NCBI GenBank assembly: GCA_007119345.1
Contig: SKPV01000221.1
Span: 1-21,596 of the forward strand
From: Halovivax sp.
Lineage (GTDB): Archaea; Halobacteriota; Halobacteria; Halobacteriales; Natrialbaceae
Reading direction: 5' to 3'
DNA: 21,596 bases
Shown: one piece after another, positions 12,788 to 19,521 of the stretch
Position numbering within the stretch: position 1 is the first letter of the stretch
Layout: every line of letters begins with the position of its first letter
Notes under the pieces: generated by a model
Seen by the model: the letters and a program-made list of their open reading frames with translations, nothing else
Told to the model about the DNA's origin: nothing
Databases searched by the model: none
Translations under genes and position numbers: made by a program

Positions 12788-13849
12788 GTCGGACCGGTCG
12801 TACGCGGTCACCCGATCCGGGTCGAGCACGAACGGGCCCTCCTCGGGGGTCCGCTTCGTCACGGTCGCGGCGCGGAGCACGTAGGAGGTGAGGACGGCGT
12901 ACGGCGCGAGCGCGATCGTGTACGCCAGGCTGATGAAGACCGTCAGCGGCGTGTAGCCGTAGAACGAGACGGCGGGGAAGAAGCCGGAGTCGATCGCGAG
13001 CAGGACGTACGTGATGAAGACGATGATCGGCAGCGAGACGGTCAACAGCGTCGTCGAGAGGTCCGAGAGCTCGAGCTTGTAGTAGAGCGTCTTGAAGTAC
13101 TCGCGACTGACCATCAGCTTGCGGAGCGTGGCCTGGATCTCCGCGATCGCCCGCTCTTCGGCCTCGGAGAGCTGGTCGCCGTACTTCACGAGGATCCGCC
13201 GGGACTGGTAGAGCTGCCAGGAGGAGTCGTAGTTGAGGCCGGTGAGCAACTCGTCCGTCGAGCCGGTTTCCACCCGGGAGAGCGTCGTCAGCACCTCCTC
13301 GGTGTTCTCGTGGATGTCCTCCCGGAGGCGGTCGACCTCCTCGCGGTACTCGCGACTCGCGTCGCCGTCGATGCGCTGGAGTTCGTCCGCTTGCTCTTTG
13401 ATCGCCCGGAGGACGACGGCGGTGAACTGTCCCGGCCGCGCCGGACTCACCTCGACGATGTCGCGCTCCTCGATGTCGCCCTGGAACTCCATGATCGTGT
13501 CGACGCGCTCGGACTGATCGCCCAGCGAGGTCAGCTCCTGGGAGATGCCGACGGCCGCGATCGAGACGACGATCGAGACCAGCAGGATCGTCCCGGAAAG
13601 CAGCGTGTTGAACACCGTCTGGACCATCGTCGTCTCGGCCAACAGCTCCTGGTACTGGATCGGCCAGATGCCGCCCATCACGAGCAGTATCGCGAAGACG
13701 GTGGCGAGCAGCCCGGCGGCGACGTACTCGCGGTCGCCGTCGAAGAGGACCCACCGCTTCACCCGGTTCTCGTCCGATCGGTCGAGTCGCCGCTCCGAGG
13801 GCTCGTCGCGACGCCGCACGGCACGGAGCGCTGACTCCACGTCGACCAT
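12776..13849 (-). CDS. Four-helix membrane protein of unknown function
   Basis: The 357-residue protein has a charged N-terminus (1-40) and two transmembrane helices (about 43-60 and 82-102). A long, mostly helical hydrophilic section follows (105-255) with acidic and coiled-coil-like stretches (about 150-190). Two more helices come next (265-288 and 303-326), then a short acidic tail. The soluble middle is probably on one side of the membrane, with both pairs of helices as hairpins. No transport, kinase or protease motif is seen and I do not recognise the family. Sequence such as DQSERVDTIMEFQGD might be a conserved core. ATG 13849 has a TATA-like pyrimidine tract (ctttttcc on the minus strand) about 29 nt upstream. 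Its stop codon lies in a 25-bp tandem repeat. Confidence 0.75.
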   Translation of the reverse strand: MVDVESALRAVRRRDEPSERRLDRSDENRVKRWVLFDGDREYVAAGLLATVFAILLVMGGIWPIQYQELLAETTMVQTVFNTLLSGTILLVSIVVSIAAVGISQELTSLGDQSERVDTIMEFQGDIEERDIVEVSPARPGQFTAVVLRAIKEQADELQRIDGDASREYREEVDRLREDIHENTEEVLTTLSRVETGSTDELLTGLNYDSSWQLYQSRRILVKYGDQLSEAEERAIAEIQATLRKLMVSREYFKTLYYKLELSDLSTTLLTVSLPIIVFITYVLLAIDSGFFPAVSFYGYTPLTVFISLAYTIALAPYAVLTSYVLRAATVTKRTPEEGPFVLDPDRVTAYDRSDGGE

Positions 13850-13942
13850 CGGTAGACGACGACAGTCCGGTCCCGGAAAAAGACACAGCCGGCGGTCGAC
13901 GGCGGCACGCGAACCCGTGACGGCGCCGATCGGCGGACGAGC

Positions 13943-13975
13943 GTCGGAGTACGATCGTCGGAGTACGATCGTCGG
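13943..13975. repeat. 14-bp tandem repeat, 2.4 copies
   Basis: The unit gtcggagtacgatc occurs at 13943-13956 and 13957-13970 and is followed by a partial gtcgg. It lies in the 167-bp gap between the methyltransferase-like gene and the membrane-protein gene. Confidence 0.9.
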
Positions 13976-14016
13976 CCACGGTCGTCCGGGTACGCTTGCC
14001 GCCTCCCGCGCTCCGC

Positions 14017-14664
14017 TCAGTCCTCGTTCGAGAAGACGAGCCCGTAGGCGTGATCGTAGCCGTACTTCGGCCCGTCCTCCCACCGGATCACCACCTCGCG
14101 CTCGAAGCGGAGGTGGTCCCGGACGACGTCGGCGACGTCCCAGGCGAGCGTCGTCGTCCGGCCGTCGTGGACGAGGTTCGACACCTGCATCACGAGGGTG
14201 CCGTCGGCGGCCAGCAGGTCGGCCAGCCCCGCGGCCACCCAGTCGACGTTCGCGAGGTAGTGCTCGTAGGCGCTCTCGCCGCCGTAGTTTTGGAAGGGGT
14301 CGTCCGTCGCCCCTTCGACCGTGTACGGGGGCGAGGTGAACGCGCAGTCGGCCGTGGGGAGATCGAGGCCGCCGAGCGAGCGGGCGTCGCCCTGGCGCAC
14401 GCGCTCGGGGTGGTCGACCCGCTCGCGGACGTACTCGGCGCGTTCGCCGTCGTACTCGACGCCCCAGGCCTCCCGATCCATGGACTCGGCGACGACGAGC
14501 GTCGTCCCGAAGCCGGCGAACGGGTCCAGGACGACGTCCCCCGGTCCGCTGTGGCGCTCCAGAAAGTGGCGAACCACCTCGGGCGACGATCTGGGATCGG
14601 TCCCGTCGGTCCACTCTGGGAGCGGTTCGTCGGGCCGCGCCGGGGCCGAGAAGACGGTCTCCAT
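14017..14664 (-). CDS. Orphan N4/N6-type DNA methyltransferase-like protein
   Basis: The 215-residue protein has the AdoMet-dependent amino-methyltransferase core. Motif I is DPFAGFGTT (47-55), with the acidic ribose-binding strand GVEYD (68-72), and the catalytic motif IV is TSPPYT (110-115). TSPPY is characteristic of cytosine-N4 enzymes. Motif I precedes motif IV, and there is almost no room for a separate target-recognition domain. The protein is near the minimum size for such enzymes and has no restriction endonuclease gene beside it. It may be an orphan DNA methyltransferase that regulates or marks the genome. An RNA or other nucleic-acid substrate remains possible. ATG 14664 begins the fold, with a TATA-like box about 25 nt upstream. 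Confidence 0.8.
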   Translation of the reverse strand: METVFSAPARPDEPLPEWTDGTDPRSSPEVVRHFLERHSGPGDVVLDPFAGFGTTLVVAESMDREAWGVEYDGERAEYVRERVDHPERVRQGDARSLGGLDLPTADCAFTSPPYTVEGATDDPFQNYGGESAYEHYLANVDWVAAGLADLLAADGTLVMQVSNLVHDGRTTTLAWDVADVVRDHLRFEREVVIRWEDGPKYGYDHAYGLVFSNED

Positions 14665-14685
14665 GGCCGTCGCTCTCACCGCGGG

Positions 14686-14693
14686 GAGATAGC
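14686..14693 (-). promoter_or_regulatory. TATA-like box for the methyltransferase-like gene
   Basis: On the minus strand this reads gctatctc, centred about 25-26 nt upstream of the ATG at 14664. Confidence 0.5.
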
Positions 14694-15020
14694 GTTTGCC
14701 CGAGCGGGCGGACGAACGCGACCGTCTCACGCGGTGGGCGGTCGCGGACACCGAGTCCGAACGGGCTCGATCTCGCATCGTTCAGAACCGTTCAACCGAA
14801 TTCAGTCGAAACTTCGCCGCCGGAGGCTCCCTCGCCGCCGATGCTGGCGCCTGAACGATCGACCGGAATCCGTTGAACCGTCGATGCGTTCATGCCGGCA
14901 TACCTGAAAGCAACGGCGACGTCAGAGTCAGGCGCCGGCCGCGGTCGGCTCGATCCGGTCGGCGGGCGCGCGGGGCCGGCGGCGTCGCGAGGGCGCCACT
15001 GCACGCGCGGCCACTCCACT

Positions 15021-15065
15021 ACGCACCACCACGAACGCGGATCCCAACGCACCACCACGAACGCG
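15021..15065. repeat. 19-bp direct repeat, two exact copies
   Basis: The sequence acgcaccaccacgaacgcg occurs at 15021-15039 and again, exactly, at 15047-15065, a period of 26 bp. It lies 85 bp beyond the glmM stop codon. Confidence 0.92.
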
Positions 15066-15150
15066 AGTCCGCCAGCACCGATCCGCCGACGGCGCGAGCC
15101 TCTGTGCGCACCCGACGCTCACGGTCGGTCGGTCGCCCGACGGTCCGCGC

Positions 15151-16509
15151 TCACGCTTTCGCGTTCGCGAGCACGTCGTACAGCTCCTCGGCGAGCGTTT
15201 CGGCGCGCTCGCGCTCGCGGGCTTCGGCGTAGATCCGCACGAGCGGCTCGGTCCCGGAGGGGCGAGCGAGCACCCAGGCGTCGCCGTAGTCGAGCCGGTA
15301 GCCGTCCCGGGTGTTCAACTCGGCGTCGGCGGCGTGGGCGTGGTTGGCCGCCGCGTCGAGCATCGCGTCGCGTTCGGCGGTCGACCCGTACTCGAGGTTG
15401 CGCCGGACGTTGGCGTAGCCGTCGTAGGGGGCGACGAGCTCGCTCGCGGGCGCGTCGGCCACCAGCTCGAGGAACCGGGCGGCCGTGAAGGCGCCGTCGC
15501 GAGCGAGCCGGTAGTCCGGGAAGAAGATCCCGCCGTTGCCCTCGCCGGCGATCGGCACGCGCCGACCGTCCGCGTCGAGCTCGCGGATTCGCGTGATGAT
15601 GTTGGTCGAGCCGATCGGCGTCAGCTCCAGCTCCGCGCCCGCCTCGGTCGCGACGTCGACTATTCGCTGGGAGACGTTGACCGCCGAGACGATCGTGTCG
15701 CCGGCGCCGAGCTCGGCGGCCGCCAGCGCCGCGAACGTCGCGTCGCCCTCGACGTACTCGCCGTTCTCGTCGAAGAAGATCGCGCGGTCGGCGTCGCCGT
15801 CGTGGGCGATGCCGACGTCGGCCTCGGCCGCCCGGACCAGCCGCCCGAGCTCGCCGAGGTTCTCCGCGACCGGTTCGGGATCTCGGCCCGGAAAGTGCCC
15901 GTCCGGCTGGGCGTTGACGGTGACGACGCGACAGCCGAGCGAGCGGAAGAACTCGGGGCTGGTGAGCGAGCCCGCGCCGTGGCCCGGATCGAGCGCGACC
16001 GTCAGGTCGGCGTCGGCGATCCGCTCGCGGTCGACGCCGGCGAGCAGGTCCGCGACGTACCACCGACGGACGCCGTCGACGTCGCGGACGCGGCCGATCT
16101 CGTTCCAGGGGGCGTCGGCGAACGACTCGTCGAGCAGCGTCGCCTCGATGCCCTCGAGGTCGGCCACCGACAGCTCGACGCCGTCGGCCCCGACGAGCTT
16201 GACGCCGTTGTACTGCGGCGGGTTGTGCGAGGCCGTGACGACGATCGCCGGCACCCCTTCGCGCTCGGCGTAAGCCTGGACCCCGGGGGTCGGGAGGATC
16301 CCCAGTCGGTCGACGTCGGCCCCGACGCTCGCGAGTCCGCTCGTCGCCGCGTCGACCAGCATCCGTCCGGTGTGGCGGGTGTCGCGGGCGATGGCCACCC
16401 GCTCGGCTCCCCACGCCGTCCCGGCCGCCTTGGCCACCCGCATCACGAACGCCGGCGTCAACTCCTCGTTGGCGACGCCGCGCGTCCCGCTCGACCCGAA
16501 CACTTCCAT
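15151..16509 (-). CDS. glmM: Phosphoglucosamine mutase / phosphohexomutase
   Basis: The enzyme interconverts glucosamine-6-phosphate and glucosamine-1-phosphate on the way to UDP-N-acetylglucosamine, feeding surface glycan synthesis. All four active-site regions of the alpha-D-phosphohexomutase family are present in the 452-residue protein. They are catalytic Ser94 in TASHNPPQYNG (92-102), the Mg-binding DGDADR (237-242), the sugar-binding GEGNGG (322-327) and the phosphate-binding RPSGTEP (416-422). The N-terminus FGSSGTRG (4-11) and the length are typical of archaeal GlmM. Archaeal members can also act as phosphomannomutases or phosphoglucomutases, so the exact sugar is an inference. ATG 16509 has a TATA-like box 28 nt upstream. 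It is divergent from the propeller gene, with 248 bp between them. Confidence 0.9.
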   Translation of the reverse strand: MEVFGSSGTRGVANEELTPAFVMRVAKAAGTAWGAERVAIARDTRHTGRMLVDAATSGLASVGADVDRLGILPTPGVQAYAEREGVPAIVVTASHNPPQYNGVKLVGADGVELSVADLEGIEATLLDESFADAPWNEIGRVRDVDGVRRWYVADLLAGVDRERIADADLTVALDPGHGAGSLTSPEFFRSLGCRVVTVNAQPDGHFPGRDPEPVAENLGELGRLVRAAEADVGIAHDGDADRAIFFDENGEYVEGDATFAALAAAELGAGDTIVSAVNVSQRIVDVATEAGAELELTPIGSTNIITRIRELDADGRRVPIAGEGNGGIFFPDYRLARDGAFTAARFLELVADAPASELVAPYDGYANVRRNLEYGSTAERDAMLDAAANHAHAADAELNTRDGYRLDYGDAWVLARPSGTEPLVRIYAEARERERAETLAEELYDVLANAKA

Positions 16510-16533
16510 CGATGCCTAGTCCGTACGGCCACC

Positions 16534-16541
16534 CCATAGGA
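16534..16541 (-). promoter_or_regulatory. TATA-like box for glmM
   Basis: On the minus strand this reads tcctatgg, centred 28 nt upstream of the ATG at 16509, in an otherwise GC-rich spacer. Confidence 0.5.
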
Positions 16542-16757
16542 ATTGCGGAGCCTCGCAGCGAGGGCGGCGCTCGCGCGGCCGTTCGTGACTGCACTCCGTC
16601 ACTCGACCGCGGCGGAGTCCCCTCGATCGCCGTCGGTTCGCCCTTCCCGTTCGACGCGGCCGAGCGGCGCGACCGTTCGGTGCGGACGATTCGCCGTCGC
16701 GGCCGACGGGGCCGGCTCGACGCAACGCTTTCGATCCGGCCCGATGACCATACGTCA

Positions 16758-17675
16758 ATGGAGTCGATCGACGAGAAGCGGATTTACGGCGACCGTACCG
16801 GCGCCCGCGAGGGGTACGTCGCGAGCGACACCGGCCTCGTCCGTCTGCGCGTCACCGCCGACGCGATCGGGGAGTTCTCGCTCGCGGATCGTCGGTCGGC
16901 TCGGGACGTCGCGCTGGCGGCCGGTCCCGCTCGGGAGGAGTCGACCGATGGCCCTTCCCTCGCCGTCGCGACGGCCGAGGACGTGCTGGTCGGTGCCGCC
17001 GTCGAACCCGCCGATCCCGACGAGCAGCCGCGCGAGGACCTCGTCCTCGAGGAGACGGGCTTCGGCCCGTCGGTCGCCGTCGGCTTCGGGCCGACCGGAC
17101 TCGTGGCCGCGTCGCCGAACGGCGCCCTCGCCGGCTACGGAGACGACGGCTGGCGCTCCCTCGTCGGTCCGGCCGACGTCGACGGTTCGGCGCCCCTCTC
17201 GATCAGGGCGATAGACGGCGAGCTCGTCGGGACCGACCGCGGCGTTTACCGGCTCGACGGGGACCGCCTGCGGCCGGTCGGTCTCGATGACGTCCGGGAC
17301 GTCGACGCGACCGGGACGCCGCTGGCCGCGACGGGCGTCGGCCTCTACGCGCTCGGCCCAGGCTGGGTGCGGACGTTCGAGGGCGCCGTCGAGGCCGTCG
17401 CGGCCGCGCCGTCGACCGACGAGGACGGGCGAGACCGCGCGATCGCCGCCGTCGGATCGTCGCTGTACGAGCACGCCGGCGCCTCGATCGCGACCGACGG
17501 GGGCGAGTGGCGGGAACTCGCGTCCGCCGACGGCCCGATCGCCGGAATCGCCCGCGGCGAGCCGGGGTACGTCTACGCCGTCACGACCGGGGGAACCGTG
17601 CTGGCGGTCGGACCCGATGGCGCTCGGACGCGGTCGATCGGCGTCCGTAACGTGGCCGGCATCGTCGTCCGATGA
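16758..17675 (+). CDS. Beta-propeller-like protein of unknown function
   Basis: The 305-residue protein is built of repeated short strands with a Gly-rich, small-residue pattern of about 40-45 residues. Examples are GLVAASPNGALAGYGDDGW (114-132), GELVGTDRGVYRLDGDRL (154-171), PLAATGVGLYALGPGWV (188-204), AIAAVGSSLYEHAGASI (228-244) and GYVYAVTTGGTVLAVGPDG (270-288). This periodicity is what a five- to seven-bladed propeller shows. There is no signal peptide or membrane helix, so it is probably cytosolic. From memory it resembles a haloarchaeal family named for Haloferax HVO_0234; I cannot confirm this here. It may be a binding scaffold; no catalytic residues stand out. ATG 16758 is used because the propeller begins there. 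It is divergent from glmM. Confidence 0.7.
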   Translation: MESIDEKRIYGDRTGAREGYVASDTGLVRLRVTADAIGEFSLADRRSARDVALAAGPAREESTDGPSLAVATAEDVLVGAAVEPADPDEQPREDLVLEETGFGPSVAVGFGPTGLVAASPNGALAGYGDDGWRSLVGPADVDGSAPLSIRAIDGELVGTDRGVYRLDGDRLRPVGLDDVRDVDATGTPLAATGVGLYALGPGWVRTFEGAVEAVAAAPSTDEDGRDRAIAAVGSSLYEHAGASIATDGGEWRELASADGPIAGIARGEPGYVYAVTTGGTVLAVGPDGARTRSIGVRNVAGIVVR

Positions 17676-17716
17676 CGGCCGTCACGTGACAGCCCGAGGA
17701 GACGTGTCTGACAAAC

Positions 17717-17723
17717 AATTATC
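17717..17723 (+). promoter_or_regulatory. TATA-like box for the acidic lipoprotein
   Basis: The heptamer aattatc lies in an A-rich stretch (acaaacaattatc), centred 27 nt upstream of the ATG at 17747. It is a clear leaderless-promoter arrangement. Confidence 0.7.
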
Positions 17724-17746
17724 CCGGACAGGCCGAACCTTCTCCC

Positions 17747-18268
17747 ATGCACGACTGTACGCGTCGACGGCTACTCGCCGCGACCGGTGCCGTGGTGGGG
17801 ACCGGTGCACTGGCGGGCTGTCTGGGAGATAGCGAGGACGACGAGGAACCGGACGACGAGAGCGGCGACGACGCCGAGGAGGCCACGGCCTCCGCGGACG
17901 ACGACACGGACGACGGGAACGACGACGGATTCAACGGCGTCGAGGGCACCGTCCTCGGCGACATCACGGTCGACAACCTTCACGAGGAGAATCACGAGAT
18001 CGACGTCCAGGTCGAGATCGACGGCTCGACGGAAGCCTGGCGGACGGTCGAGCTCGAGGCGCGCAAGGGCGGCGTCGAGCTGGAACGCGAGTGGTCGTCC
18101 GACGGCGGCAACTTCCGCGTCCGCGTGCGACTCGACGGGGAACAGTTCGTCGAGGTGACGCCGGGGGACTGGAACGATCCCGACTGCATCTCGCTGCTCG
18201 TCATCATCGGTCACGGGGGCGACCTCCGGATCGCGGGCGACACGACCGGCGGTTACTGCGCCAGCTGA
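17747..18268 (+). CDS. Putative haloarchaeal lipoprotein with FxLxY-like beta domain
   Basis: The 173-residue product starts MHDCTRRRLLAATGAVVG and has a lipobox LAGC at 22-25, so it is likely Tat-exported and lipid-anchored. An extremely acidic linker of Asp/Glu/Ser (28-62) leads into a compact beta-rich domain (65-173). That domain carries VDNLHEENHEIDVQVEIDG (77-95) and paired Val/Arg strands, ending with GGYCAS. The domain has the look of small Ig-like or FxLxY-type modules of archaeal lipoproteins; I cannot assign a ligand. Two cysteines (158, 171) could form a disulfide outside the cell. The start is supported by a good TATA-like box 27 nt upstream. Confidence 0.8.
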   Translation: MHDCTRRRLLAATGAVVGTGALAGCLGDSEDDEEPDDESGDDAEEATASADDDTDDGNDDGFNGVEGTVLGDITVDNLHEENHEIDVQVEIDGSTEAWRTVELEARKGGVELEREWSSDGGNFRVRVRLDGEQFVEVTPGDWNDPDCISLLVIIGHGGDLRIAGDTTGGYCAS

Positions 18269-18337
18269 TCGACGGAGCGCACTCCCGTCGTGGGCGGTTC
18301 GCGCCGGTAATCGTTCGAGCCTCGGCGTCCGTATTTC

Positions 18338-18364
18338 CGAGGATCTCGCTTCGCTCGATCCTCG
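18338..18364. repeat. Perfect 8-bp hairpin with 11-nt apex
   Basis: The arms cgaggatc (18338-18345) and gatcctcg (18357-18364) pair around the apex tcgcttcgctc (18346-18356). Inner pairs G3-C9 and C4-G8 are kept. Confidence 0.9.
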
Positions 18365-18408
18365 CGGCTCGCGGTTCCCTTCGCTTACGGCTTCGCCGTT
18401 CGCTTTCT

Positions 18409-18434
18409 CGAGGCTTCGCTACCGCTCGGCCTCG
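18409..18434. repeat. Hairpin of the same family with 12-nt apex
   Basis: The arms cgaggct (18409-18415) and ggcctcg (18428-18434) pair with one T-G wobble. The apex tcgctaccgctc is the family pattern with one extra C; the inner GC/GC pairing is preserved. Confidence 0.65.
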
Positions 18435-18457
18435 CACCCGCTCACCGCTCGCCGTCC

Positions 18458-18486
18458 CGAGGATCCTCACTCCGTTCGGATCCTCG
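18458..18486. repeat. Perfect 9-bp hairpin with 11-nt apex, upstream of the PRPP synthetase promoter
   Basis: The arms cgaggatcc (18458-18466) and ggatcctcg (18478-18486) pair around tcactccgttc (18467-18477), with inner pairs A3-T9 and C4-G8. It ends 46 nt before the ATG at 18533. Confidence 0.9.
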
Positions 18487-18504
18487 CACTCCAACCGAAA
18501 CCGG

Positions 18505-18512
18505 TTCGTATC
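18505..18512 (+). promoter_or_regulatory. Weak TATA-like box for the PRPP synthetase gene
   Basis: The octamer ttcgtatc is centred about 25 nt upstream of the ATG at 18533. It is a weak match, but it is the only AT-containing element at that spacing. Confidence 0.4.
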
Positions 18513-18532
18513 CCCCGCCTGTCCCCTCGACC

Positions 18533-19396
18533 ATGATCGTCAGTGGGTCCGCCTCGCAGTCGCTGGCCGCGTCGCTCGCCGCCGAACTGGGCGAGCCGCT
18601 CGCCGACGTCTCGTTCGATCGTTTCCCCGACGGCGAGTTGCTGGCGTCGGTGCCGTCGCTCGCGGAGGGCGCCCGACCCGATCGCGCGGTGGTCGTCGCG
18701 TCGACGGTCTCGAGCGACGCCCACGTCGAACTGCTCCAGCTCCAGGACGCCGCCCGCGAGGCGGGCGTCGAGGAGGTCGTCACCGTCGTCCCGTACATGG
18801 GCTACGCGCGCCAGGACGAGGCGTTCGCGGCCGGCCATCCCGTCTCGGCCCGGGCGGTGGCGCGCGCGATCTCGACCGGCGCCGATCGGGTGCTGACCGT
18901 CAACCCGCACGAGCGGGCGGTCTGTGACTTCTTCGATCCCCCGGCGACCGCCGTCGACGCGGCGCCCGCGCTCGCCGACCCGCTCCCGGGGGACCTCGCC
19001 GACCCCGTCTTCCTCTCGCCCGACGCCGGCGCCGTGGGGATCGCCGAGTCCGTCCGCGACGCCCGCGGCGAGGGCGAGGTCGACTACTTCGAGAAGACGC
19101 GTCACTCCGGGACGGAGGTCGAGATCGCCCCCAGCGACGTCGACGTGACGGACCGCGACGTCGTGATCGTCGACGACATCATCGCGACGGGCGGGACGAT
19201 GAGCGAGGCCGTGGGCGTCTGCTGTGACCGCGGCGCGGGCCGCGCGTTCGTCGCCTGCGTCCACCCGCTGCTCGCCCGGAACGCGTACGCCCGGCTCTCG
19301 CGAGCGGGCGTCGAGAAGATCTACGGCACCGACACCATCGAGGGGTCCGCGAGCGCGGTCTCGGTGGCGTCGGTGCTCGCCGAAGCGCTGTCGTAG
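18533..19396 (+). CDS. prs: Ribose-phosphate diphosphokinase (PRPP synthetase)
   Basis: The enzyme transfers pyrophosphate from ATP to ribose-5-phosphate, making PRPP for purine, pyrimidine, histidine and tryptophan synthesis in the cytosol. The 287-residue length fits archaeal enzymes. Landmarks are FDRFPDGE (28-35), the flexible-loop YMGYARQDE (88-96), VNPHE (123-127) in place of the bacterial loop, SPDAG (162-166), EKTR (187-190), and the ribose-phosphate-binding VVIVDDIIATGGTM (210-223). All key segments are intact. PRPP is also the starting substrate of the pathway containing HisI, encoded 13 kb away. A hairpin cluster ends 46 nt upstream of the start. Confidence 0.95.
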   Translation: MIVSGSASQSLAASLAAELGEPLADVSFDRFPDGELLASVPSLAEGARPDRAVVVASTVSSDAHVELLQLQDAAREAGVEEVVTVVPYMGYARQDEAFAAGHPVSARAVARAISTGADRVLTVNPHERAVCDFFDPPATAVDAAPALADPLPGDLADPVFLSPDAGAVGIAESVRDARGEGEVDYFEKTRHSGTEVEIAPSDVDVTDRDVVIVDDIIATGGTMSEAVGVCCDRGAGRAFVACVHPLLARNAYARLSRAGVEKIYGTDTIEGSASAVSVASVLAEALS

Positions 19397-19521
19397 CTGG
19401 CTTTCGTCCGAACGACGGCGTCTGACGGGCCCTGAGCCGGTCTTCTCTGATCTCCGGCCTTCTCTGAACTCGGGCTAACTCCGATTTCCGGTCCGTTCCG
19501 ATACTCCCCGTCGGCGCGCGC

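Larger units (their letters stand above)
14665..15150. other. 486-bp intergenic region without a convincing gene
   Basis: The stretch lies between the 3' end of glmM and the start of the methyltransferase-like gene, both on the minus strand. It contains that gene's promoter, a relatively AT-rich patch (about 14775-14910) with repeated CGTTCA/TGAACG hexamers and the palindrome atgccggcat (14892-14901), and a 19-bp direct repeat (15021-15065). Short open frames here have neither domain motifs nor haloarchaeal acidic composition. A small RNA or an unrecognised small protein cannot be excluded. Confidence 0.65.

Noticed and set aside
14017..14664. A restriction-modification system or defence island
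   Set aside because: No endonuclease, helicase or toxin-like partner adjoins the methyltransferase. The neighbouring membrane protein shows no defence-related motif.
14792..15058. An 88-codon minus-strand frame in the intergenic region
   Set aside because: The translation begins with Trp/Arg/Pro-rich sequence that spans the 19-bp direct repeat. It has no motif and no promoter at a convincing distance. A 33-codon internal ATG form is equally unsupported.
16548..16610. A further hairpin-family member (gtgac / gtcac) upstream of the propeller gene
   Set aside because: The stem is only 5 bp, the loop is 8 nt and does not fit the TC-NN-TNC-NN-TC pattern, and the distance to the start codon is about 150 nt.
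19397..19521. An intrinsic terminator in the convergent gap after prs
   Set aside because: There is no clear stem followed by a T tract; only scattered tct/ttc repeats are present.
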